In this document: one piece after another, positions 1 through 10,713 of the stretch
Position numbering within the stretch: the stretch's first letter is position 1
Layout: each line of letters starts with the position of its first letter
Assembly (NCBI GenBank): GCA_009809945.1
Contig: WTPW01001144.1
Coordinates: forward strand, 77,072 to 141,071
Direction: 5' to 3'
Length of the DNA: 64,000 nucleotides
Origin: Gigaspora margarita
Lineage: Eukaryota > Glomeromycota > Glomeromycetes > Diversisporales > Gigasporaceae
Made by a program: the position numbers and the translations under genes
Notes under the pieces: generated by a model
What the model was told of the DNA's origin: nothing
The model's input: the letters and a program-made list of their open reading frames with translations, nothing else
The model's database searches: none

Positions 1-144
1 GTAAAGAACCTTGGCCAACAGCTTCACCTGATCATAAAATCTCCATTATTACAAGGAACGGCATTTTCAAGTTCAAATCCAATTTCACATCTTGTATAAG
101 AAAGCCAATATCTGTGAAGCTTCAAATCTGCGATCTAGTTCGCT

Positions 145-258
145 TCACAATATTGGTATAATAATTCTACACCAATGCCGGTTTACGAGTGCATATGGAA
201 ATAGGTTTTCAAAATCATGCCGAAAGTCATCAAATATGATATAGTAGGTTTCGTTTGA
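145..258 (-). pseudogene. F-box protein remnant
   Basis: The minus-strand frame resembles the N-terminal F-box of the large F-box/LRR families of mycorrhizal fungi: an Ile-Phe core, an acidic stretch, then a Leu-Val-Asn-Arg-x-Trp-Cys-Arg-Ile stretch ending in Pro-Ile-Leu. In that family a tryptophan and a long leucine-rich-repeat body normally follow; here a stop comes directly after Pro-Ile-Leu and no repeats follow down to position 1. F-box proteins are adaptors for SCF ubiquitin ligases. Only about 38 residues match, so this is a fragment without a recognisable start. It could also be the edge of a gene continuing outside the window. Confidence 0.45.
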
Positions 259-520
259 TAATATCAGTATTTGAAAATTTTTGAAATTTTTGAAAACTTG
301 ATAAAAAACTGGCTTGTTCTTGCGACGGAGCTGGACACAATGTCGAGCAGAAAATTCAAAGAACAACGAGATCGATGCAGATCATCAGGTTACTCAAATA
401 CCATTCCGTCTATGATCTGCCATCACATGGAAAGCCTGGTGACTCGCAATAAATGTCCGCCTTGTGACTTCGTTCACAAGCGGTTCACAATAATAATATT
501 TTAATCAAAAAGAAGTTTGC

Positions 521-741
521 TATTTATCGCCAGTGGTGATCATCACCAATGTATATTTTATATTTTTAAATTTTGTCTATGAAATCACCTTTGAGGCTCT
601 AATAAAAAAAAATTCTCATGAAATTTTGGTATTAACAATGCTCCTGCCCCATCCCAGTTCTTACCCTAACCCTAATATTAATCAAATTTTAATTTTTTCG
701 GTATTATTAATTTTTCTTAATCACTGGTGTGGCAATAAGTA
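521..741. mobile_element. MITE-like element with CCCTAACCCTAA core (copy 1)
   Basis: The ends are imperfect inverted repeats built on TTATCGCCAGTGGTGATC and its counterpart ending CACTGGTGTGGCAATAAG. The interior shares a string of motifs (CTATGAAAxCACCTTxGAGG, CTCTAATAAAAAAA, then TACCCTAACCCTAA) with elements near 5.5, 23.9 and 25.1 kb. No coding capacity. Diverged from the better-preserved copy at 5513. Confidence 0.45.
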
Positions 742-1015
742 GAAATTTTCAATCATTATATAAAGACTAGATAACTGATAAATGTTTGATTCTATTAGAT
801 GATCAGCCACCCAACGTTACACCTAATACTAAATTTTGATTGGTCAAAATTACAGGGGTAAACGTTTGTTTTGAAATTTCCTAACATAATCTAATCTAAT
901 CGCGTTGATCCTTGAAATCTGATTGGTGGATCAGGAGATCTGAGCCACAATGATCAACAAAACCTGGCACAACTTACACCCCCGACTTACAATCGCGCAG
1001 CTTACATTATCCAAG

Positions 1016-2397
1016 ATGCCGAAAACAAAAAATAATGAATCAGTTAGTATTTTTGTAATTATAGTAAGGGAATTGGTTATGCTTTTCGATTTATCTTATA
1101 TATATGTATATCTTAACATAGAAACGAAAAAATAACAACAAAGAAAATTCTGAACCGAAAAAAAAGAAGATCTCGAAAAATTGTAAGTGTTTCAATATGA
1201 TTATTTTTTTTAAGATGTTAGCTAATTTATTATTATTGTTAGCGAGAAAAACGGTTTTCTGTATTGTCTACGGCGATAAACCCGAATCGGCCTTTCCCGT
1301 AGATGTTAAGATAAAAGATACTGCCTTAACAATCGGGCATCTGAAAGAGGTAATACGCGAAAAAATACACCTGCCCGCCAAAGTCAAAGCGAAGGATATT
1401 ACCCTGTGGAAAGCAGATATCCAATGCACTGAAGAGGATATTCGCTGGGATAATCTCATCCTCGAAAATAATGAGGAAACTGGGTTTCTAAAATTACTAC
1501 CAATCCGAAAAGTTTCCGAAGTATTTGATGTTGTACCCGATAATTGTATTAATATAATTATCGAGGTACTACATACTAATGGCGGTAAGTGAATTGACTT
1601 GTTTTTGTTTATTAATTTACTTAATATTTCTCTAATTTTTTTTTATTTTAAAAGATTCACAGGTTTCTTTTAGCACCGAAAATATCGAAAATCTCGAAAC
1701 GATGATACAGAAAATTGAATCGATTTACGCATATGTGGTAGATGAGGAAGAATCAATTACGTTCTCCAACATCAGTAGCAAGAAATTCGACCAATTTCTT
1801 GAACTTACTGGATTGAAAATAAAAAACTTAACAAAAGTCACAAAAGACACAAAGGACATAAATCCTTATAAATGGACGAGTCACGCAGAAAATGAAGCAA
1901 ATCAACAGAAGAATTTGCTAAAATATTTTGCAAACAATTTGGGAGAATATCTCCCAAATAATATTGACATCGTTGACGTTTCGAACCACAAAAATTTATT
2001 AAATATTAAGAAGTCACGATGGTTTCCTTGTCATATCAAAGGTGGCACAGACTTCATCCTAGTCGATGAAGGCTGTGCCAATGATAAAATGCTTGTAGAT
2101 GGGATTTATGGAGTTATAGAATTGAAGAAACAGCTTGACCATAAAAGCTATCGGCAAGCTATATTAGAAATGGTTGCTGCGGACCTACGTGTTGGTGACG
2201 ACGTCAAAGTGTTTGGGATATTGACGGACATGAGGAATTGGACCGTCTACTGGTTAGATGAGTCCAAGAGAATCATGTCCGTCAATGTCACTAGTTGCCG
2301 AAAAGCGTTCGGGCTTATCGGGCAATTTGCGGCGAACAATATAGAATATATAGGCAACCACAAAGTAAAAAGGACAAAGTTTTTAAATGTAGTGTAA
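1016..2397 (+). CDS. Crinkler (CRN) effector-type protein, 4 exons, nuclease-like C-terminus
   Basis: Model: join(1016..1042, 1122..1182, 1243..1584, 1655..2397), 390 aa, stop at 2395. All three introns are GT-AG (GTTAGT, GTAAGT, GTAAGT donors) of 58-79 bp and the phases agree; the alternative acceptor at 1662 would give an immediate stop. Residues 10-32 are lysine/arginine-rich and fit a nuclear localisation signal. Residues 33-140 match the CRN ubiquitin-like header (FCIVYGD, then LTIGHLKEVI, DITLWKADI, and the closing VSEVFD...IIIEV). The C-terminal half holds G-T-D276-F-I-L-V-D followed by I-E299-L-K301, the spacing of a PD-(D/E)XK restriction-endonuclease-like fold, known in CRN-type effectors. 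CRN proteins act in host or competitor nuclei; target unknown. ATTGG boxes lie upstream near 838 and 920. Family call firm; nuclease role inferred. Confidence 0.82.
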
Positions 2398-2604
2398 TGT
2401 TTTTTTTTTATTATTTTTTCTTTTTTTTATTTTTTATTTTATTTTTCTTTTTTTTATTTTTTTATTTACTTTATTTTTATTTTTATTTTTTTTTATTTTT
2501 TTATTTTTTTTATTTTTTATTTTGTTTACTTTTTATTTTTTTTTATTTTTTTGATTTCATTACTTTTATTTCTATTTTTATTTCTTTTTTTTTTGTTTTC
2601 TTTG
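2398..2604. repeat. T-rich low-complexity tract
   Basis: About 200 bp of almost pure T with A and rare C/G begins immediately after the CRN stop codon. It may act as the 3' UTR or termination region on the plus strand, but nothing beyond composition supports this. Reading frames through it are compositional artefacts. Confidence 0.7.
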
Positions 2605-3127
2605 TTTACTTTAAAATTTCCAATTATTAAATTTGCATCTTTATATTCCCATTTTTTAAACACTTATGTACGTACATATCAAATTATTGGCTGCATTACA
2701 TCCAATAACTTTATATTATTGAAGCGGTGTAAAAAAATTATATAAATTTGTTATTTTGATTCCAAAACAATTTTAAAAAGAAATTGCTTATTTAAAAGTA
2801 TCCGGAGTATCGATCTAGTCGCAAGAAATCAATTAAAAAGAGTAGAGATCCGATATTCTAGAGTCCCAAATATAAAACCTTAAGTGAACTAAGCATTTAA
2901 AAAAAAAAATGGCTCTGCGTCTTTACCTAATAACGAATTAGTATACATTATTGGGGAATAATGGTAATTTGACGGCACGTGTAGCCAATCATTTGTCAAG
3001 TTACCGTATTTGCTAATTTTGCCCATAATGGTATTATCCGGCAATTTATGATGATTCGTAAGGGAGTTGTATGCATGCATGACGGTAAAAATTAAGGATT
3101 TACCTGTTTAATCCTGACAAGAAACTC
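2605..3127. other. No gene seen
   Basis: AT-rich sequence without a supportable reading frame, TIR or tandem repeat. Confidence 0.5.
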
Positions 3128-3376
3128 TTTTTTTGAAAATTGATCGATCATCTTTGTCGATCGCATTCATCATAATTTTTTGAAAATCCTGACTTTACTT
3201 ATTTAGAAACTCTTGATTTGCAATTGTTCGATCATCTTCTATTAGCTTTGTCGATCGCGATCATCATAATGAAAACCCTGACTTTACTTATTTCATCTTT
3301 GTCGATCACGATCATCATAATATTTTGAAAATCTTAACTTTATTTAGCTTTGTCGATCACGATATTTATAAATAAA
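3128..3376. repeat. GATC-rich degenerate tandem repeat
   Basis: Three to four irregular units contain CTTTGTCGATCGCGATCATC followed by GAAAATCCTGACTTTACTTATTT, at about 3153, 3246, 3298 and 3345. Unit spacing varies from about 50 to 95 bp through internal deletions. The CGATCG/GATCATC parts are locally palindromic. Confidence 0.6.
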
Positions 3377-3537
3377 TTGAAGTGCGTGAGATAAAAAATT
3401 TAGGGCTAGAGCCGTAATGTTAGAGGACATGGGATTAAATTGACGCTTACCATATGTAAAATTTCATTCCGTCATTTTAATTAGTCGCCAAAATCGATTT
3501 AAACATTAGTTTTTGAGTATTTTCGCTTTTTTCTTTT

Positions 3538-3768
3538 TTACACGTGTTCGGATTCTTTGTCGGGCTGATCAGGAATAGTCAAAATTTGCTCTTCCCGATT
3601 GACTATTTCCTCTTCAGGAGTTTGTATGATATTATTACATGCGCAAATAAGTGGATGCTGGATTCCCTTAGTGCCATCACATGACTGACATCCAATCAAT
3701 TGTAAATTTTTATCGTCACGGATCAGCCCGACGAGACAAAAACAAAGAAAAAAACCCCAAAAATACAA
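3538..3768 (-). CDS. Possible small membrane-anchored protein, unrecognised
   Basis: A 76-residue frame starts with a hydrophobic N-terminus (residues 2-16, rich in Phe, Leu, Cys and Val) followed by a charged body with CQSC and CAC cysteines and an acidic C-terminus. This fits a signal anchor or signal peptide. No family was recognised, the start overlaps an A-rich stretch, and the hAT-like element begins 18 bp upstream of the start codon. It could be an exon of a decayed gene or chance. Confidence 0.2.
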   Translation of the reverse strand: MYFWGFFLCFCLVGLIRDDKNLQLIGCQSCDGTKGIQHPLICACNNIIQTPEEEIVNREEQILTIPDQPDKESEHV

Positions 3769-3785
3769 GAAACGAGTGTCTAAAC

Positions 3786-3952
3786 TAAGGATTGGAACCG
3801 TTTAACCGTTTAAAAATTGTTATATATTTCCAGGCAGAATTATATTGGTCCTGGGCCGGAATTATTTTAATGCCGGCCAAATTAAACGGTTAAGGCCACG
3901 CAAAGTTGATTTTTCGTTTTGCATTACCCGCCGACCCATTTTTTCAATTTTT

Positions 3953-3990
<38 letters not shown>

Positions 3991-4350
3991 TCCCAATTGT
4001 GCCAATTGTTCGATTTTTGACATTTATTTTTTTACGCTATTTTCATCCGGTGTCACCCGACAGAGGCCTTAATTTCCCGTAATTGTCCGATAAGACTGAC
4101 GGAAAAAATATGACTGCTGACCCAATTTTTTGATTCATTGTTGTGCAAAATGAAAAATTAACCTTGCATAACCTTAGATGTGAACATTATCCTATTAATT
4201 TACAGTAAATTAGAAAAAAAAAAGAGAATCTGACCGACCGACCCATGTTTTCAGATTCCATATAATGCAAAACGAAAAATCAACTTTGCGTGGCCTAAAC
4301 GGTTAAACGATTAAACAATTAAGAAAAATTTTAGATGGTTCCAATCCCTA
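3786..4350. mobile_element. hAT-like non-autonomous element with 8-bp TSD
   Basis: Ends are TAAGGATTGGAACC on the left and GGTTCCAATCCCTA on the right, an inverted repeat with one mismatch. Flanks are GTCTAAAC (3778-3785) and ATCTAAAC (4351-4358), an 8-bp target duplication with one mismatch, which fits hAT transposition. More than half of the interior is a later insertion (3894-4295). No transposase frame. Confidence 0.7.
3894..4295. mobile_element. PIF/Harbinger-like MITE nested in the hAT element
   Basis: Near-perfect terminal inverted repeats of about 35 bp start GGCCACGCAAAGTTGATTTT and end with the complement. The flanks share TAA on both sides, as expected for Harbinger TWA targets, inside a longer 11-bp direct repeat TAAACGGTTAA (3883-3893 and 4296-4306). 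The interior includes a long T run at 3957-3988. A diverged, interrupted relative spans 11281-13262. Confidence 0.7.
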
Positions 4351-4394
4351 ATCTAAACCTGTCTCGAGCATATAAAAAATGTCGGGAAAGCAAT

Positions 4395-4770
4395 TTTACC
4401 TCTAAGACATCCCTAACCCTAACTCCTAACCAACCCTTACCCTAATTTTAATTAAATTATAAAAAACATATAAAGGCTACTGGCTTTAACGGTCCCCTTT
4501 AAACAACACCAGGGCATAAGATCGATTTTACTATCACATGATTTTCCGATGTACATCAACCATTTAAAAAGTAAAGAAGTTCAAAGCAATCGTTCGCTTT
4601 GCAAAAATTGCATTATATATCAAATTTAGCTTAATAAACCACCTTTAGAGCCTTAACAAAAAAATTCGTCGTACATTCTTACCCTGACCCTCAACCGTTT
4701 TCCCAATCCGTTTTCCCAATATCACGTGACTGTAAATCGATATTACGCTAGGGTTGCGCCTCAACTAATA
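4395..4770. repeat. Decayed relatives of the CCCTAA-bearing MITE
   Basis: Two patches carry the same interior motifs as the element at 5513: degenerate CCCTAACCCTAA at about 4412-4445, and an ACCACCTTTAGAGCC...ACCCTGACCCTCAA stretch at about 4640-4695. TIRs are not recognisable, so these are internal fragments. Confidence 0.35.
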
Positions 4771-4807
4771 AAATCAAATATCGATTGTTATATAATGATT
4801 TTTATAC

Positions 4808-5031
4808 GGCATTTTCTATTTGTTGGATTTTGCATTTACCAACTGTTGACCGACGTTTGAGATTTTAAATTTTTGTGCACTTGAGTTACACACGTTATCC
4901 GAAATATTTTAAATCCGGAACGGATTTAAAATATATCCGGACAATGTGTGTAACTCACGTGCACAAAAATTTAAAATCTCAAACGTCGGTCAACAGTTGG
5001 TAAATGCAAAATCCAACAAATAGAAAATGCC
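4808..5031. mobile_element. Foldback (hairpin) MITE
   Basis: Two arms of about 105 bp are nearly perfect reverse complements around a centre near 4918. Outer ends are GGCATTTTCTATTTGTTGG and its complement, extended by imperfect TATA flanks. Any transcript would fold into one long hairpin. No reading frame. Confidence 0.8.
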
Positions 5032-5039
5032 ATATAATC

Positions 5040-5263
5040 CAGTTATTCAAGCACGAAGTACTCATAACTACGGTACTATAGTATTCTAATACTAGTAAAG
5101 CGCTATCGCGCTTTACTAGCATTTTAAAACACTATTGTACCTTACCGTTATTTGCCATATGATTTGACTAGTCGAATTTTAAGCACCTTCGGTGCTTAAA
5201 ATCGACCAATCAAATAGCATGCAGCAAATAACTCAGTTATTCGGCACGAAGTGCCGAATAACT
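5040..5263. repeat. Cluster of four short perfect hairpins
   Basis: Inverted repeats follow each other at 5040-5068 (around GCACGAAGT), 5092-5119 (CTAGTAAAGCGC with its complement), 5171-5205 (ATTTTAAGCACC, loop TTC) and 5235-5263 (AGTTATTCGGCAC, loop GAA). Stem lengths are about 9 to 15 bp with 3-4 nt loops in otherwise unstructured sequence. Confidence 0.65.
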
Positions 5264-5512
5264 ATTAAATATATACCAAAATTTAGGTTACACGACTGTT
5301 TTTAATAAATTTTTAAAAAATAATAATATCTACGAATAAATTTTTTTCATTAGCATTGGGAAATTAAAGTTCATTTCATTGAAATTTTATTCTTTAAATA
5401 TTAATTACACTTTATAGAACTAACAAATTTGCAATATTTATAAATTAGTTAGACTTTAAAAATGACAAATTTAATATATTGAACTATTATTTTTAAGAAT
5501 TTTACTAAATAT

Positions 5513-5815
5513 AACCGGCGGTGATCATCACTGGTGTGTAATTAGCCAATAAATTTGCAGGATCAGGTGTAACGTGCAAATCAGGTTGTGTAACAAAAAT
5601 AAAGATTTTTTCTGAAAAAATGCTAATATCTCAAGAATTCGTCTATGAAACTACCTTCGACATTCTAGCAAAAAAAATTCCTTGTTAAATTTTGCATATA
5701 TTAAACACTCTGCTAAAATCCCAGGCCTCGCCCTAACCCTAAAGTAAATGAAATAAATTTTTTTTTGTTTTATCGTTATTGGCTAATTACACATCGGTGA
5801 TGATCACCGCCGGTT
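5513..5815. mobile_element. MITE with AACCGGCGG ends and CCCTAACCCTAA core
   Basis: Terminal inverted repeats of about 40 bp start AACCGGCGGTGATCATCAC and end in the complement. The interior carries the shared family string, including GCCCTAACCCTAAAG at about 5733. At 303 bp it is the best-preserved copy of a family with members at 521, 23852 and 25109. No coding capacity. Confidence 0.75.
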
Positions 5816-6823
5816 ATTTGTAGTTAAATTCTATTTTTAAAACCTAATTACTTTGCCAATTAACTTTACTAGAGTAAAAATTTTTTGTGGTACAGATAAC
5901 AAAGATTTAATATTTGATATCAATCATATGACTATATTAAACTATAATCAATATATACAGTATATAATTAATCAAATACGTATTATCATATGTAATAATT
6001 AATTAATCAATTGTAATAACACCAAATTTTTGTGTTTGAAGCCTCATTGAAATATGATCGATTGACATCCTTATTTCAAAATAAATACGGCACCAATTTC
6101 GATGTAAATTAAATTCCCATATTTTAACTTTGAAACACCCACTATCAAATTCAAAGGACCATGGGCAGATATTTCATGTGTTTAGACAATTAGATATATA
6201 AAAATATTCATTTCGATGTCATTGCACAAAACCAAGAATGGAGAAAATATTGTACAGTATTACTTTATTGTTTCTCGACCTCCCAACAATGTCAAAATCT
6301 CGACTTATTAGCCGCATTAATCATTTGCCAGAATTTTATTTTCGGAAAGTGGTTGTCGGGAAATGATAGGGGCCCCACCTGATCGTGCCAAGGCCTTGAT
6401 GAAATGTTATTTCTTTTTTACGTACAAATATTAATCTTTTCAATAGACTTTTGAATATTTAATGTATTTGACATTATTAAATTTTGCCCAAATACGTTTT
6501 CCATTTGCAATCATGCTAAATTAGTTATTTATACTGTTATTTAAAACTCGCATAAATGATTCAAATCATTATCATTCAAAAGATGTAAACTTGCATTTAT
6601 CCAATATCAAACAACAACAACACAAAAAAAAAACTATAATTATATTGAGCATATAAATTTTATTGCGCATATAAACTTTATTACGCTTAATTACAATAAC
6701 ACGTCGAGTAATTTGCCCTTTTTTCCGATTTGATAATTTATTTGCACGAGAAGAAATGATAATGAACAATAAAAACATTAAAGGAAGACTGATTATTTTC
6801 AATAAATTTGTTACAATATTTAA
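5816..6823. other. Intergenic, no gene supported
   Basis: AT-rich sequence downstream of the sacsin-like gene. A minus-strand frame at 6572-6802 is short, hydrophobic and compositionally biased; I do not regard it as a gene. No TIR or tandem repeat seen. Confidence 0.5.
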
Positions 6824-7576
6824 TTAACAAGTCTGCATTATAATTCTTGCGTGATCAAGAGCTTCATCAATATTACAAAGTTTAACGTATTCAAAAAGTT
6901 TCTTTTCAGTTTCATTTTTTAAATTGATTATATTATAATAATCCGATGCTTCTAAAAGATCCATCAAAATGTCAAATTGTCTTTCATTTTCTTGTTCTTG
7001 AGACCAATATTCTTCAATATTTTTATAACTATATTTATTTCCATTTTGATTTTTTATAGGCACAATAGCTGTATCAAGTGAAATTCTATATAAATAATTC
7101 AATAAAACTCTAAATGAATCAGGTTCAATATCATATCCAGGAATAGTGACCGTTTCTAATGGGTTACCATCTCTATACTTGATTGAGAAAGTATGTTTAA
7201 AATGATCAGCAGCAGATGCAAGTACAAGTCTATTTGCAGCAATTTTTTGATCTTTTACAATAAATATCACATCATTTAAAGGTTCAGATAACCCAGTTTT
7301 TAATGATTTTTGAAGCGTCTTTAAAAGTAATTCTCCTTGTTGATTCACTTTTACATCTTGATAATCTTGAGATGAATTATCATCCGAATCCTCACCAGAT
7401 TTAAGAGTTCCAGATCCTGCAACTTCCAACAATTTTTTATATTTTGCTAAACTTGGTTTTACAAATCCATCTTCGGATAAACTAACATCAATAATCAGTT
7501 CATTGCCAGCTTTCCAATTTGATTCTTCAAAAGCATCTTCATTTGGGTATATGTTTAAGAAAATTTTTTTCACCAC
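6824..7576 (-). pseudogene. BTB/POZ C-terminal module of the sacsin-like gene
   Basis: An open 250-residue frame. Residues about 97-210 match a BTB/POZ fold: D-V-I-F-I-V, then K-I-A-A-N-R-L-V-L-A-S-A-A-D-H-F (the usual H-R-x-x-L-A-x-S-x-x-F helix), I-P-G-Y-D-I-E-P-x-S-F-R-V-L-L-N-Y-L-Y, and a C-terminal L-L-E-A-S-D-Y-Y-N helix. BTB domains dimerise and often recruit Cullin-3. The acidic linker before it (DSDDNSSQD) and the C-terminal position are as in the sacsin/BTB proteins expanded in Rhizophagus-type genomes. The frame continues upstream, after a one-base shift near 7575, into further sacsin-like coding, so the first methionine is probably not a true start. Confidence 0.65.
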
Positions 7577-10500
7577 TTATAAAAGATGGACCTTCAAGAA
7601 TAGAATCTTCATCTTCACATTCTTCATTAAGCGCATTATAAATTTCATCAAGCATTTTTTTAAAAAGATACTCTTCATTTTTTTATTTTTTAGATTTTAA
7701 CAATTTGAATGCTACTACATGTAAATGTTCTAAAATTTGGTTTCCATTTGGTTTTCTAAATTTCTTATATTTTGTTAATATCGGTGATGAAGGTTTAGAA
7801 ATTACAGCACTATGAAACAATGCTACTTGTGTAAAAGCTTTATAAAACAATAAATTCAAAATTTTAATAAATATAACAACAAATATTGCAACAATAAAAT
7901 TGTAAAAGATTTATAAAAATAAAATAGTTACCAATATTTTTATACTTGGGTAAACACAATAAATTAAGACCTTCAAATTCATTAGGTTTAACAGCTTTTT
8001 CAATATAAGGAGTTTGATAGATAATTCTGCAGGAATGAAAGAAATATGTGCCAAATCCTCATATTCAGCATCAGAATAATTTAAATCATCAATATTATTA
8101 TATAAATAATGAACTACAGTTGTTGCATGATAAATTAAATCATTTGCATGTTGATATCTTTGTTTCTGAGATTGTTTTTGAATAGCTCTTGCACATTCAA
8201 GAAATGCTTGTCTATTAACTTGATACTTGAAGCCCATTCCTTTGATAATGTTTAAATAAGTTGAATTATTTTGAAATTCATCATGAAGAAAATGATCAAC
8301 CAGTTCCTTTAAAAGTTATTCTAAATAAATAAGTTTTATGATCATAAAGATCTCTTACAGTTTTAAGTTTCTTATTTGATCTATTTGGAACAACAGGTTT
8401 ACTTTCGATCCAATTTTTGATTTCATGAAAATTACTTGAAGTTAAAATACTTTTAATAAAATTAAAATAATTATCATCATATTCTTTTGGAAATGTATAA
8501 TGATTTTTAAATAATTGACAAAATCTACGTAAGGAACATTTAATGCTTCTAATATCTTTTGATAATTATCATTTTTTACCTTCAAAAATTGTTTATCAGA
8601 ATAACATTTTGATTTTGGTAATAATATTTCAATCTTTTAGGTAGAAGTAATCCATCACTTGGACTCTTGAATTTTCACCATTTGCAGCTGTAGGCCAAAC
8701 TGTTAATTTACGTAGAGCATTATTAAATTCAGATTTAACTAAAAAAAATAAATAATAAATATGGAAATATGTTAAATAATTATAAATGTTATAAATTATA
8801 ATATGTAGATATATTATTATTTATATCAAATTTCTTTATGTGTAAATAATAATTACCTTTAGTCCCATTATTTGAAGAAAAATCATTCCAATTTTTAATG
8901 ATAAAAGTCTTATAGATTTAATTTCATCCTTTGCTAATTTTGTAAATAGTCTAATATTTCTATATAATGCATCTCCTAAAGATTTTAAAACAGTTTCTGG
9001 AGTCTATTTTAAAATATAATCACCTAATTTTACATCCCAAGAACGATCAGTAAATCTAATACCTAAATTTTGAAGAATATTTACTAATTTTTCAACATGT
9101 GACATATCACTTTTTGGTAATTCAAGTAAAGGATTTTTTGAATTTAAAAGTATTAATTCACTTTTTGGATGTACAACTTTTAAAATAGGTTATTTTGAAA
9201 ATAATTCCAAACTTGTATTTGATTCTAAAATAATTTTTCAAATTTCAATTAACCATTTTTTATTTGGAAATGTTGATGATTCTGGATCCAAATTAGTTAT
9301 TTTTTGTTCTAGAATAAGTTCATATTCTAAAAGATATGTAGTATTAATTTCTTTATATTTGTTTTTTCATGAAAATTTTCATATTCAAAAATCATTTTTA
9401 ATTTTGAATGTTCATTATATTTATTATAAACAAAATTTGATGAATCTATATGTGGTACTAAATTTTGTTGTTTACAAGTTGCTAAATAATATTTTGTTTA
9501 AATTCTTTATCAAATTTACCCATTGAATATTATATAATGGAATTAAATAAATATCATCTAAATCTTCATAATCTTCATTTTCTAAAATAAATACCAACAA
9601 TTTAATTAACTGATTATATTTATATTTAGTTGAAAGAGTATTTATACCCCTAAGATTTTGTCTAACCATTCCTGCAAGAACTGGAGCTAATTCAACACCT
9701 GCTGATTTTAATTCATTTACCATATTAAGTGGTAATTGTACACTTTTCACTTTACTATACTCTGCAAGAATTTTAATAATTTATTATTTTCAAAGAATCC
9801 TTCTTGTAATGAAACATAAGAACCATCTTCAGTAGTTGACCAAAAATAATGATTTGTCAGTAGAAAGATTTTTAAGAACTTCATATCCAAATTCTGTTAC
9901 ATAACTAATATTTTTCTCTTCATTTCTTGATAAAGGCCAAAAATATTCAACAATTGGTTTATAAGTTATAATTTTATTTTTATACATTTCTTCTAAAAGT
10001 TTAACATAAAGTTGAGGTAAAATTTTTAATAATAAATGTTAATTCTATGACAATTTAGATTTATCCATATCTGCTAATGAATCATTGTTTAAAAAAATAG
10101 TAGATCTATTCGATGATAATGCCCAATTACCATTAAGATGTACTGGAAGATAAGTTAGTTGAGGTAAAGGTAAGTAGCAATATAATCGACCTTTCTCTCT
10201 AATTTTTCAAATTCATTATTTAAAGGTAATAAAGCAGCAATACCTCCTTGTGGCAACATTCGATGACATTCCACAAATTTAGCTAATTCTTCAGGTTCAA
10301 CAGATTTTTGACCACCAATACATACTTGCTATAAATTAGAAGTTTATTTAATACTATCATGAAATTCTACATTTATACAAAATGAAATAAATTGTTTGTC
10401 TGTATAACATCTTTTAATTTGAATTTCTCTCGTAATATTGGATAAATTAACTTTAACTTTGACACAACTTGATGAGGAGAAGATTTAGCAGTTATATGCA

Positions 10501-10650
10501 TAACTTCAAAAAATTCAATATTTCTGAAAAAGAGTAATTCTGAAGTAGCAGAAGATTTCAATTTTTCTAAAAAGTTTAAAATTTTAGTTATATTAAAAAT
10601 TTTATCACAAATTTCACTTGGACGAATTTCCAAAATTCTAGTCAGCAGAT
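7577..10650 (-). pseudogene. Sacsin-like protein body, multiply frameshifted
   Basis: Minus-strand translation gives ordered blocks of a sacsin-family protein: the block ending in a 'left over right' series of hydrophobic strands near 10373-10633; M-L-P-Q-G-G-I-A-A-L-L-P-L then G-N-W-A-L-S-S-N-R-S (about 10250-10080), a signature next to the HSP90-like ATPase repeats; V-E-Y-F-W-P-L (about 9950); an open segment at 9472-9750 with a Y-L-I-P-L block; and I-S-F-I-P-A at 7911-8237. A 94-bp GT-AG intron fits at 7838-7931, followed by F-T-Q-V-A-L-F-H. At least ten stops or frameshifts interrupt it. The N-terminal ATPase is missing; homology stops at the poly-T tract at 10654. The family is chaperone-like; this copy is dead unless sequencing errors account for many of the breaks. 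Confidence 0.7.
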
Positions 10651-10651
10651 T

Positions 10652-10653
<2 letters not shown>

Positions 10654-10711
<58 letters not shown>
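10654..10711. repeat. 58-bp poly-T homopolymer
   Basis: Uninterrupted T run at the point where sacsin homology ends. The flanks GCAGATTAG and TAGTCTACTGC are roughly inverted to each other. It could be a retroposed poly-A tail on the minus strand or an unreliable assembly length. Confidence 0.85.

Positions 10712-10713
<2 letters not shown>

Noticed and set aside
2295-2745. Phe/Leu/Tyr-rich ORFs after the CRN stop
   Set aside because: Artefacts of a T-rich tract.
6572-6802. 76-aa hydrophobic minus-strand ORF as a secreted protein
   Set aside because: Composition-driven, no family features, no supporting context downstream of the sacsin-like gene.
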